Source: Flavobacteriales bacterium
GTDB taxonomy: Bacteria > Bacteroidota > Bacteroidia > Flavobacteriales_G > Salibacteraceae
Direction: 5' to 3'
Length of the DNA stretch: 14,679 nucleotides
Assembly (NCBI GenBank): GCA_003499525.1
Contig: DNTB01000053.1
Coordinates: 1 to 14,679 of the forward strand
The notes under the pieces are model-generated. The model saw only the letters and a list, made by a program, of their open reading frames with translations. It had not been told where the DNA came from and did not search any database. Each line of letters starts with the position of its first letter. The stretch's first letter is position 1. Both the position numbers and the translations under genes were made by a program. Shown one piece after another: positions 7,714-14,667 of this stretch.

Positions 7714-8691
7714 TTATTGTATGGTAATCCTTCTGACTTCGGATAATCCACTGTTATTCCCAGCCCGGTCATATCGTCGTACTGCCCAGAAATAAGTTCC
7801 ATCCGCTAATGAATCTGAAAACGTAGCACTGGTACTTTCATAACTAGAAATGAGCGAACTCAACGTAGAGTCTGAAGAGATAAACAAAGAATCAAACTCT
7901 GGAGCCCCTCCCGATCCCAAAGCGCTCCAAGAAAAAACCACGGTCGGATTTGTGGTTACAATGTTGTTGCCAGGATTTGTCAGATTCGGGACATCAGGGT
8001 TGGTAATATCTACAGTGAGCATTCTTGAAGAATAGGGAGAATTGGACTGATCATTTTCTCCACGCACACCCCATTCATAACTACGTTCTGATAAGGAAAT
8101 TGGAAGACCCAGACTAGTGGCATTTCCATTAATCTCACTGGTGGCTAGGTTACTATTTCCGAACTCGCCTTCATAGATTTTATAACTGTATTGAGTTGCT
8201 CCAGGTAGTACCTCCCAAGAGAACACCGGATCGGTTTGGTTGATATATGCATTACTTGCAGGACTGCTCAAAACTATTTGCGCTCCACTTAAATTGCCGG
8301 AAGAATCAATAGCAAATATTCGATAATAAAAAGGTGATTCTGAATTTGCATTTAGTGCTTTAATCCTCCACGTATAAAGCCCTGGTGTGAAATTTACAGT
8401 TAGGGTATTTTTTGAGGTGGTAGAGTCAAACACAAGTTCGTCGATAAATACAAAGTCGGGTCGAGCTATTTGAACCTTATAGTTAAGCGCAAATTCAACT
8501 GGTTCCCAATAAAACGTTTGTGTTACTTCAGATGAAATAAGTCCATCTCTTGGGGTAAGTATTTCGATAGTTGCATCACTCAGATCCTCTTCTATAAAAT
8601 CCTCACAACCAGACAGTAATACGAAAAATAGAACTACAAACCCTGTTTTATTCCAATATCTGAAAGATAAGCGTTGCATATCTTTTATCAT
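7714..8691 (-). CDS. Lipoprotein with three FN3-like modules inside the secretion operon
   Basis: The ATG at 8691 gives 325 residues and overlaps the PilO-like gene by 44 bases. An in-frame ATG at 8679 (321 residues) is equally possible, and a GTG at 8724 less so. The signal peptide is basic then hydrophobic (NKTGFVVLFFVLLSGC) with a lipobox LSGC, so Cys29 should be lipidated. The mature start CEDFIEED is strongly acidic, which in Bacteroidota lipoproteins can act as a surface-export signal. Three FN3-like beta-sandwich modules follow at about 41-130, 137-231 and 232-325. They have recurrent W and Y(T/E/F)W strands: FYWEPVEFALNYKVQI, LYTWRIKALN, FSWEVLPGATQYSYKI, YEWGVRGEN, FSWSALG, YFWAVRRYDRAGNNSG. 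No standard T2SS or pilus subunit looks like this. Candidate roles are a secretin pilotin, an outer-membrane or surface cap, or substrate docking. All are inference from operon position. Confidence 0.82.
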   Translation of the reverse strand: MIKDMQRLSFRYWNKTGFVVLFFVLLSGCEDFIEEDLSDATIEILTPRDGLISSEVTQTFYWEPVEFALNYKVQIARPDFVFIDELVFDSTTSKNTLTVNFTPGLYTWRIKALNANSESPFYYRIFAIDSSGNLSGAQIVLSSPASNAYINQTDPVFSWEVLPGATQYSYKIYEGEFGNSNLATSEINGNATSLGLPISLSERSYEWGVRGENDQSNSPYSSRMLTVDITNPDVPNLTNPGNNIVTTNPTVVFSWSALGSGGAPEFDSLFISSDSTLSSLISSYESTSATFSDSLADGTYFWAVRRYDRAGNNSGLSEVRRITIQ

Positions 8692-9160
8692 TTTTTTCTT
8701 TTTTATGTCTATACAAATTGACACTTCTTATTTGGGGCATTGTTGGATCGGTCTCATAATAATGAATAGTGGAAAGTATAGATTCAAAACTCCCTGCCAG
8801 CTCGAAAAAGTGTGTATTTATTTCGATATCACCTTCTTGATATCGGTGTATTGGAGGTATACTATTAAGTTGAGAACGATTATGAGGTTGCCGTTCCAGA
8901 AAATCAAGAAAAACATCTTCCATAGTCTCACGTTGACTCAGATTCATCTTCTTTTTTTCGGCATTGATTCTTTTTAATTCGACATTTAAACCTGCCAAAT
9001 CCTGCTCTAGCTGAATGATTTTGAGCTCCTGAGCCGATTTATTCAGTCTCCAGAATTGATTAAATAAAGGAACTACATTTCGGAAAATGCTAACTAACAG
9101 TACTACTCCAAGCAAACCAATGAGCCCAAAAAACTTATATCTCCAGCTCAACGATTCCAC
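8648..9160 (-). CDS. PilO/GspM-like inner-membrane assembly protein
   Basis: This 170-residue bitopic protein has a membrane segment at about 10-27 (FFGLIGLLGVVLLVSIF), a coiled coil at about 36-75 (LNKSAQELKIIQLEQDLAGL and on), and a small alpha/beta domain at about 112-169. The last includes INTHFFELAGSFESILSTIH and a final strand YATLIFQILE. This layout (one helix, coiled coil, ferredoxin-like domain) is that of PilO and GspM, which pair with PilN or the PilN-like half of GspL. The start is a GTG at 9160 whose G is also the last base of the upstream TAG stop (TAGTG), implying translational coupling with the GspL-like partner. The 3' end overlaps the lipoprotein gene. Sequence similarity in this family is always weak, so the call rests on architecture and order. 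Confidence 0.72.
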   Translation of the reverse strand: MESLSWRYKFFGLIGLLGVVLLVSIFRNVVPLFNQFWRLNKSAQELKIIQLEQDLAGLNVELKRINAEKKKMNLSQRETMEDVFLDFLERQPHNRSQLNSIPPIHRYQEGDIEINTHFFELAGSFESILSTIHYYETDPTMPQIRSVNLYRHKKEKNDKRYATLIFQILE

Positions 9161-10299
9161 TATATCAAAATTTTCAATTCAAACTGATACCTGCCTACTC
9201 GTTCGTTATAGGCGAACTGTTCAATATCGGTCTCAGCAATCCAATCGTATTCCTCAATTTTTTGAATGTATTTCTGAAGGGTATTTGAATTTCTCGTACT
9301 TCCTTTGATAAGCACCCTATTCCCATAAAAATCAAGTCTTTTATCTTCTTTCGGCTTGTCAGTTGCTGGAAAAATTGTTATAGAATTCCACATCAGGTCT
9401 CCGCTGCGCTTTTTAGCAAGTCTATCTATGTAAAACGATATTCTGGATTGTTCGCCTCCTCCATAACGAGCAATAAGGTCGACGGATTCTTGGGTACTAC
9501 TCTTCACTTTTGCTATTTCCTCTTCGAGATAGGCAATTCGCGTTGTCCGCTCATGACTTCCGGCGACTTTATCTTTTAAAAGTTCTTTTAAAAAGAAAGA
9601 ACTCACCAAGAGAACGAAAATGGAAAAGACCCCTATTCTCAACCCCCAATGGAACTTCTTTTTATACTTGTGCTCTTCCTGATTTTCAGCAATAATTTCA
9701 GGCATTTGACCATTCCAATGGGCATCTGATGACAAATACTCAAAAGCCGCAGCATGAGTATGTATATCAGAGCCTTCCAAATGCCTTCCATCTAGTGTGA
9801 TATTTTGAGTAGAACCTTCCTTAACTTTAGATAATATGTTTACGTGAGAATCATCTAGGAATGCTCCAAAAGCATCGCTTACAGCAATGTTATCAAGATA
9901 CACAGATTGAACCTCAATACCTTCATTTGAGAACTTTTCGACAAGTTTTGTTAGTTGATCTTTTCGGGTAATGTAGATTTGATCTGACTCCGCAAGGCCA
10001 TATTGATATGCGAAATCATCAATAGAAGCATTTGGCATCACATTGTTGAAAATATCCTCATCATAAGCATCTGAACGCGAGTTGAATGATTTCCCGAGAA
10101 TTCCCTTACCCGCAACGGTTATCAGAACATCGTCGATACTTTTTATCTGGTCTTTTAATTCCTGAAGTGAAATTCGTTCATAACGTTCGCCAAGTCTAAT
10201 CTCACTACCTTTCTTTACGAATTGACATGCCGAAACAGCTGCAAAGTTGTCCATGTCATTGAGGTAAACCGACCATATATGATGTGCAATGAACTTCAT
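9160..10299 (-). CDS. GspL-like protein (PilM-PilN type fusion), inner-membrane component
   Basis: This 379-residue protein has a cytoplasmic N-terminal part (about 1-205), a membrane segment at about 219-238 (GLRIGVFSIFVLLVSSFFLK), a coiled coil at about 249-275, and a periplasmic domain with PilN character at about 285-379. That domain includes ISFYIDRLAKKRSGDLMWNS, then GNRVLIKGSTRNSNTLQKYI and IEEYDWI. In GspL the cytoplasmic part is an actin-like fold that binds the ATPase, and the periplasmic part dimerises with GspM. In type IV pili the two halves are separate proteins, PilM and PilN. The N-terminal half here shows no clear nucleotide-binding glycine motifs, so it is probably a reduced scaffold. 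The gene lies 4 bases after the secretin gene and overlaps the PilO-like gene by one base. PilN-like character is clearer than PilM-like character. Confidence 0.72.
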   Translation of the reverse strand: MKFIAHHIWSVYLNDMDNFAAVSACQFVKKGSEIRLGERYERISLQELKDQIKSIDDVLITVAGKGILGKSFNSRSDAYDEDIFNNVMPNASIDDFAYQYGLAESDQIYITRKDQLTKLVEKFSNEGIEVQSVYLDNIAVSDAFGAFLDDSHVNILSKVKEGSTQNITLDGRHLEGSDIHTHAAAFEYLSSDAHWNGQMPEIIAENQEEHKYKKKFHWGLRIGVFSIFVLLVSSFFLKELLKDKVAGSHERTTRIAYLEEEIAKVKSSTQESVDLIARYGGGEQSRISFYIDRLAKKRSGDLMWNSITIFPATDKPKEDKRLDFYGNRVLIKGSTRNSNTLQKYIQKIEEYDWIAETDIEQFAYNERVGRYQFELKILI

Positions 10300-10303
10300 T
10301 TGA

Positions 10304-12208
10304 TTAATAAATTACCACTGGTTTAATAAAGACATGAAGCTTAGACTTGGATTTAGATTTGGTTCTTGATCCAAAAATCCATTTGAGCACAGGAATACGA
10401 GATAATATAGGGAGCCCCCTGCCACTTTCATTTACACTTTTCTCTTCTAGACCACCAAGTAATATCATCTCACCGTTCTTAATACGAATTAATGATTTGA
10501 ATTCTCTAGAAACCTGACCTGGAGGAGCAGTATCGCTAATTCTAGCTGTAAAATCTGATTGACTTACGGTTATTTCAAGAGTTACCTGTTCGTCGCTAGA
10601 AACGTGCGGTTTAATGTTCAAGGATAAATCAGCGCTAACCGGCTTAAAAATTTGCTGTTGCTGTGTAATTGGATTTTGCGTCCCTATTACATTATTATTC
10701 ACTTCTAAGTAATACTCCGTATTTCCGATAGTGAGCGATGATTCATGACCATTTAAAGTAGAGAGTATCGGTGTTGATCTTACCTTGAGGTTTCCATTAG
10801 CTTCAAGCGCTTGAATAGTCATATAAAAATCCGGTTGAACGGGACCTAGATTTACGGCTCCAAAACCATTAAAAGCCTTTAGCAAGTTGTTTACCGTAGT
10901 ACTGTTTAATGTTGCCCCGGCTCCATCAGAACCCACGCTGTAACTCGATTTTTCAGGAGTTTCTCCTACACCTAATTTCATATCAATTCCAGCCGATATA
11001 CTATGACTTCGCTGATAATCAATTATCATGACTTCAATTTTTACCACCGGCACTACCTGATCAATAGAAAAGAGAAAACGTTTAATCTCCTCAATATTTG
11101 GTCTTGATCCGCTTAATACCAGTCCATTGAGCTCCGTAAATTCTTTAATCTCAACTCCTGATTTCATTTCGGCCGGAATATATTCCAAGACGCTTTCAAC
11201 AGTTCTGTTCTCAAGTTGAACTAACTCTGTAGTTCTTAGCATTTCATCTTTTCGTTCTCCAATGAGATAAACGCCCTCCTGCTGTCTGAAAGTAAGGTTA
11301 GAGCTGTTCAACAAATAATCAAGAATAGATTCGAAACTGACATTCTCCACATAGACAGAGGCGTTCCCTTCGGGTTCATCATACAAGAAATAGGGCCTGA
11401 ACGACTTGCGTGATACCGCATGAAGAATATCCTTAATAGATGCATTACTAGCGCTGACATTAAGATTTCCTGATTTCAATACTTCTACTTCGAGAGGCCC
11501 AATAGAAGAATAGTCATAGCCAGAAATTGTAGGGCGTCCTTCCATTTTTGGAGGAGGACTATACTTTGACGAAAGAACATAGAAGTTTGCTCCTTTTTTC
11601 TCTACCTCTAGATTGTTGGCCATAGCTAGCATATCCAGAGCACTTTCTAAAGGCCTATTTCTTATATATACGCTAACCTGGCTCATGCGCACGTCAGGAT
11701 CAGCAAGAACGTTCACCATAGTCAGATCGATTATTTCCTTAAGTACGCTTTGTAGTGTGTCATTTTTTAGATCAAGAGAAAGGAAATGTGAGCTATTATC
11801 ATACATTACTCGAGGCTTCCGATTCATTTGACGCAGGCGCTCTGTCTCAGCTCTTTCATCGAGTGATCGAAATGCCATTATTGAGCCCATAAATACAATA
11901 TTTAAATGATACTCTGTACAGAGAAATATCAGTACATCTGATACCTTGGCATTTGCAAAATTATTAACCACAATTCCATTAACATCCTCGGCAACGCTGA
12001 TATTAAGGTCGTGATTATTGGCAAGTGTTCGAACAAATTCTTTGACGGATACTCCACTTACAGAGAATTCGACAGATTCATTTAAGCCTGGATAATCTTT
12101 TGATAATTCTTTGAGTTTAACACGAATAGAATCGATCTTCTGAGCTTCTTGCCCGAAAAAAGTCAAGTTTATTAAGATAGTTATTGTTAGTGCTAATATA
12201 TTCTTCAC
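10304..12208 (-). CDS. Secretin, type II secretion / type IV pilus outer-membrane channel (GspD/PilQ family)
   Basis: This 634-residue protein starts with GTG (12208), giving a signal peptide MKNILALTITILINLTFFG with no lipobox. Three STN-like modules lie at about 47-113 (VSVKEFVRTLANNHDLNISV), 141-213 (TLQSVLKEIIDLTMVNVLAD) and 246-316 (SIKDILHAVSRKSFRPYFLY). An N1-type domain follows at about 325-385, with GLVLSGSRPNIEEIKRFLFS. The C-terminal secretin domain (about 387-632) has the family landmarks: VVKIEVMIIDY, STPILSTLNGHESSLTIGN, IRIKNGEMILLGGL and GLPILSRIPVLKWIFGS. Secretins form the multimeric outer-membrane gate for substrate or pilus. Three STN modules are nearer to PilQ-like secretins than to GspD with its N0 and N1-N3 domains. 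A separate S-domain for pilotin binding is not evident; the protein ends soon after IFGS in a lysine/serine tract (TKSKSKSKLH). The gene is 5 bases from the ATPase gene and 4 from the GspL-like gene. Confidence 0.93.
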   Translation of the reverse strand: MKNILALTITILINLTFFGQEAQKIDSIRVKLKELSKDYPGLNESVEFSVSGVSVKEFVRTLANNHDLNISVAEDVNGIVVNNFANAKVSDVLIFLCTEYHLNIVFMGSIMAFRSLDERAETERLRQMNRKPRVMYDNSSHFLSLDLKNDTLQSVLKEIIDLTMVNVLADPDVRMSQVSVYIRNRPLESALDMLAMANNLEVEKKGANFYVLSSKYSPPPKMEGRPTISGYDYSSIGPLEVEVLKSGNLNVSASNASIKDILHAVSRKSFRPYFLYDEPEGNASVYVENVSFESILDYLLNSSNLTFRQQEGVYLIGERKDEMLRTTELVQLENRTVESVLEYIPAEMKSGVEIKEFTELNGLVLSGSRPNIEEIKRFLFSIDQVVPVVKIEVMIIDYQRSHSISAGIDMKLGVGETPEKSSYSVGSDGAGATLNSTTVNNLLKAFNGFGAVNLGPVQPDFYMTIQALEANGNLKVRSTPILSTLNGHESSLTIGNTEYYLEVNNNVIGTQNPITQQQQIFKPVSADLSLNIKPHVSSDEQVTLEITVSQSDFTARISDTAPPGQVSREFKSLIRIKNGEMILLGGLEEKSVNESGRGLPILSRIPVLKWIFGSRTKSKSKSKLHVFIKPVVIY

Positions 12209-12213
12209 GATAG

Positions 12214-13626
12214 TTAGTTATCTAGTAGTATAGGGTAAATTTCTTCTATTGAGGTCATACCGTTTTCAAGCATTTCAATTGCCGATTCGTGCAGCGGCGT
12301 GACTCCGTGTCTGGAAAGAACGTCATCCAAATTGGCTTCTTTAGAACTGAGCATTTTAAACAGTGTACCACTAAATGGAATGACTTCGTATATAGCCTTT
12401 CTACCCTGATATCCAGTGTAGTAGCAATGATCACACCCAATGGGAACATGGACTTCCTTTGGCAATTTGTGTCTGCCAATTGTGCGCTTTTCTTCCGACA
12501 GTTCTCTGGAAGCTTTGCACGAAGGACAAAGAGTTCTTACAAGACGTTGTGCCATAGCAATATTGATGGTACCTTCCAGTAAGAAATTAGGGATTCCCAT
12601 ATCCATTAATCTCGATATAATACCCCAAGCAGAATTGGTATGTATTGTGGATAAAACTAGATGACCTGTTAATGCCGCTCGAATAGCCATCTGAGCCGTT
12701 TCGACATCTCTTATCTCTCCAAGCATTATAATATCTGGATCTTGCCGAAGAAAAGTTTTTAAGGCCTTTGCAAAGTCGAGACCAATCTTTTCTCTAAGTT
12801 GAACCTGATTTATTCCTTCTAGTGTGTATTCTATCGGATCCTCAATAGTAACAATATTCTTACGAGAATCATTCAGCTTCTTAAGGGTAGCATACAACGT
12901 AGTAGTCTTACCGGATCCTGTTGGACCACTTATTAGAATTATTCCACTAGTTCGATTGCTGGCTTGTTCATAAACTCGAATTTGTTCTTCGCTAAAACCG
13001 AGAGAAGTCAATTCTATTCTTGAGCTATCTCGATTGAGTATTCTAAGTACAACTTTCTCGCCGTAGAGAGTAGGAAGAACGGAAACTCTCATTTCAATCT
13101 CTCTTCTATCAACTTCAGCTATCATCCGTCCATCCTGAGGTAATCGTCGTTCAGCGATGTCCACCTTCGACCGAATCTTAATTTGATTAACCAATGCGGC
13201 GTACTCTGAAACCTCTATGGAGAATCGCTCAATAAGGTGTCCGTCTATCCTAATTCGAACTCTTGCTTTCTTATCATATATTTCTACATGTATGTCTGAA
13301 CTTCCCAGCCTGAATGCTTCACTGATAATGCGATTCAAAAAGTCAGTTTTACTTGTATTATTTGCAATACGCTCTCCATTCAACCCATGGTTACGGTAAT
13401 GCTGATTCAAAAGTGGTATAATCACGTCTTCGTCAACCTTTACTAGCTTGACTGAAACTCCAAAAAGCATCTCTAATTCTTCCGCTTTGCCATCTGAATC
13501 TGAGTCATCGCAATACAGCGTGAATAAATCAGCACTTCTTGATTTGGGAAGTATTCTATAGAACCAGGCCTGTTCAGGCGTAATAATATCCTTTAATTGT
13601 GGTTGTATAGTAATTAATTCTGACAT
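12214..13626 (-). CDS. gspE: GspE/PilB-family secretion/pilus assembly ATPase
   Basis: This 470-residue cytoplasmic hexameric ATPase powers pseudopilin or pilin polymerisation. After a short N-terminal domain (about 1-75) comes the PAS-like N2 domain (about 95-200; SSDIHVEIY, RIDGHLIE, QDGRM, MRVSVLPTLYGEKVVLRIL). The catalytic domain shows Walker A GPTGSGKT (234-241), an Asp box TIEDPIEYT (260-268), Walker B DIIMLGEIRD (298-307) and a His box STIHTN (326-331). A four-cysteine zinc site is at 367/370 (CPSC) and 398/401 (CDHC), followed by YTGYQGRKAIYEV. The zinc site and Glu-rich Walker B mark the assembly (GspE/PilB) rather than retraction (PilT) branch. The N-terminal GspL-binding domain is shorter than in typical GspE/PilB of about 500-570 residues. 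The ATG at 13626 is 6 bases after the peptidase stop. GspE versus PilB cannot be decided from this gene alone. Confidence 0.95.
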   Translation of the reverse strand: MSELITIQPQLKDIITPEQAWFYRILPKSRSADLFTLYCDDSDSDGKAEELEMLFGVSVKLVKVDEDVIIPLLNQHYRNHGLNGERIANNTSKTDFLNRIISEAFRLGSSDIHVEIYDKKARVRIRIDGHLIERFSIEVSEYAALVNQIKIRSKVDIAERRLPQDGRMIAEVDRREIEMRVSVLPTLYGEKVVLRILNRDSSRIELTSLGFSEEQIRVYEQASNRTSGIILISGPTGSGKTTTLYATLKKLNDSRKNIVTIEDPIEYTLEGINQVQLREKIGLDFAKALKTFLRQDPDIIMLGEIRDVETAQMAIRAALTGHLVLSTIHTNSAWGIISRLMDMGIPNFLLEGTINIAMAQRLVRTLCPSCKASRELSEEKRTIGRHKLPKEVHVPIGCDHCYYTGYQGRKAIYEVIPFSGTLFKMLSSKEANLDDVLSRHGVTPLHESAIEMLENGMTSIEEIYPILLDN

Positions 13627-13632
13627 CAGCGT

Positions 13633-14142
13633 TCAAAAAACTTCAAATCTCAAGTCTATTTTCAATATTTCATAAATGACTAAGGTGGTCATACAAATCC
13701 CCATAAAAGCAGCATAGGGTATTCTGATTTTTGAGTTTAATTTCCCATACTTGATTTTTCCATAGACAAGAGATAGTATTGAAGATGCAATGAGCACAAT
13801 CAGGTAGATCTTCAATTGCATTGCAAAAGAAAGGACCAGAAGCATCCATATATCTCCATTTCCAATATACTTACGGAAGTCTTTTACTGACATGGAACCA
13901 ATTTCTTTCTTAGAAATTAAAGACAAGACTCCTAGAGAAATAAGCAGCATTAAAACAATGATGAGAATGTTTCTAACTACCATTAAACCATAAATCTCTG
14001 TTCCCAGTACAGTTATTCCTTGGTATAAAAATGCTGGAAGTAAAATGAATAGCCATAATGACCTGAATGAGAAAGATTTAAGATCTTCAAAGCTGAGCTT
14101 CAAATGCGCAATAATAATTATTATCTGAACAGCAAGATACAT
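13633..14142 (-). CDS. Prepilin peptidase (A24 family), short form without the N-methyltransferase domain
   Basis: This 169-residue polytopic membrane protein has about five or six hydrophobic segments. Both catalytic aspartates are in the expected places: Asp20 in FEDLKSF just after the first helix, and Asp97 in the GxGD motif (IGNGDIWML, 93-100). The family's late IPYAAFMG element is at 141-148. In A24 enzymes these residues cut the leader of type IV prepilins after Gly. The N-terminal domain of PilD/GspO with its paired zinc cysteines and methyltransferase activity is absent, as in archaeal FlaK and TadV/CpaA forms. The substrate is almost certainly the pilin encoded 27 bases upstream, although whether it is N-methylated cannot be told here. 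The ATPase gene starts 6 bases after the stop. The ATG at 14142 is the first start that keeps the first helix and Asp20. Confidence 0.88.
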   Translation of the reverse strand: MYLAVQIIIIIAHLKLSFEDLKSFSFRSLWLFILLPAFLYQGITVLGTEIYGLMVVRNILIIVLMLLISLGVLSLISKKEIGSMSVKDFRKYIGNGDIWMLLVLSFAMQLKIYLIVLIASSILSLVYGKIKYGKLNSKIRIPYAAFMGICMTTLVIYEILKIDLRFEVF

Positions 14143-14169
14143 AGGTTTGGTGCCCGGTTTGGTATAGTT

Positions 14170-14583
14170 CTAATCTTTAGTTATTTCCTTCAATTGCTTC
14201 TTTTCATCTATTTCCCAAACATTAAAAACACCATCATTATCAAAATCAACTACAGCTGTTGCAGTTGCTCTATATTCATTGGGCGCATATTCAACCAACT
14301 CAATTAGATAGTTAGCTTGCCCTCCCTCAGTTATTAATTGCTCCTGAATGAATCCCAATTCATCGAAATCATCACTATATTTTGAGAACTCATAATAATG
14401 TGTCAACTGCAAATTATAAAACGCATTCAACTGCAATTGAGCTTCCTTTGATTTCGCCTTGGAGATAACTGCAGTTTGATTAGGAAGCACAAGAAGTACT
14501 AAAATTCCGATGATTGCAAGTACGATTAATATTTCGGTCAGGGTCCAGCCCTCAACTCTTCCGACTGGTTTAAGTGATTTCAT
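14170..14583 (-). CDS. Type IV pilin / GspG-like major pseudopilin with a short leader and an EF-hand-like loop
   Basis: The ATG at 14583 is chosen because it gives a short, basic class III leader (MKSLKPVGRVEG) right before the cleavage site; upstream starts would add about 20 unlikely residues. The protein is 137 residues, the mature form about 125. The mature N-terminus is WTLTEILIVLAIIGILVLLV, then LPN. It has Glu at +5, Pro at +22 and one hydrophobic helix, as in type IV pilins, but Trp instead of Phe at +1. The globular part is about 100 residues, close to GspG in size. Near the C-terminus, DFDNDGVFNVWE (residues 113-124) fits an EF-hand calcium loop, with D at 1, 3, 5, G at 6, a hydrophobic residue at 8 and E at 12. 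This is the first gene of the operon visible here. It should be the structural subunit of the fibre or pseudopilus. Confidence 0.92.
   Translation of the reverse strand: MKSLKPVGRVEGWTLTEILIVLAIIGILVLLVLPNQTAVISKAKSKEAQLQLNAFYNLQLTHYYEFSKYSDDFDELGFIQEQLITEGGQANYLIELVEYAPNEYRATATAVVDFDNDGVFNVWEIDEKKQLKEITKD
14212..14247 (-). other. EF-hand-like calcium-binding loop coding segment in the pilin
   Basis: The twelve codons read DFDNDGVFNVWE, matching DxDxDGxΦxxxE at every key position. GspG-type pseudopilins are known to bind calcium near their C-terminus with a different loop. A full EF-hand-like loop here predicts calcium-dependent folding or stability of the fibre. Confidence 0.65.
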
Positions 14584-14659
14584 GAAATCAAATCTAAAGA
14601 ATATAAACATAACATTTCTATCATCCTCAATCCTAAAATTATCCAAATATTAAAGTTTT

Positions 14660-14667
14660 CAAATGTA
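14660..14667 (-). promoter_or_regulatory. Candidate -7 element (TACATTTG) for the pilus/secretion-like operon
   Basis: On the minus strand, TACATTTG matches the Bacteroidota -7 consensus TAnnTTTG exactly. It lies about 77 bases upstream of the pilin ATG, with no coding frame between. The matching -33 TTG would fall beyond the right edge, so it cannot be checked. A second TAGATTTG at 14589-14596 is too close to the ATG to be a likely promoter. Confidence 0.35.

Noticed and set aside
12214..13626. ATPase as a PilT-type retraction motor
   Set aside because: The four-cysteine zinc motif (CPSC and CDHC) and the GspE-type N2 domain belong to the assembly branch.
14584..14646. Longer pilin starting at a TTG at 14646 or an ATG at 14610
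   Set aside because: Either would put 9 or 21 extra unlikely residues before the short basic leader that ends exactly at the G/W cleavage site.
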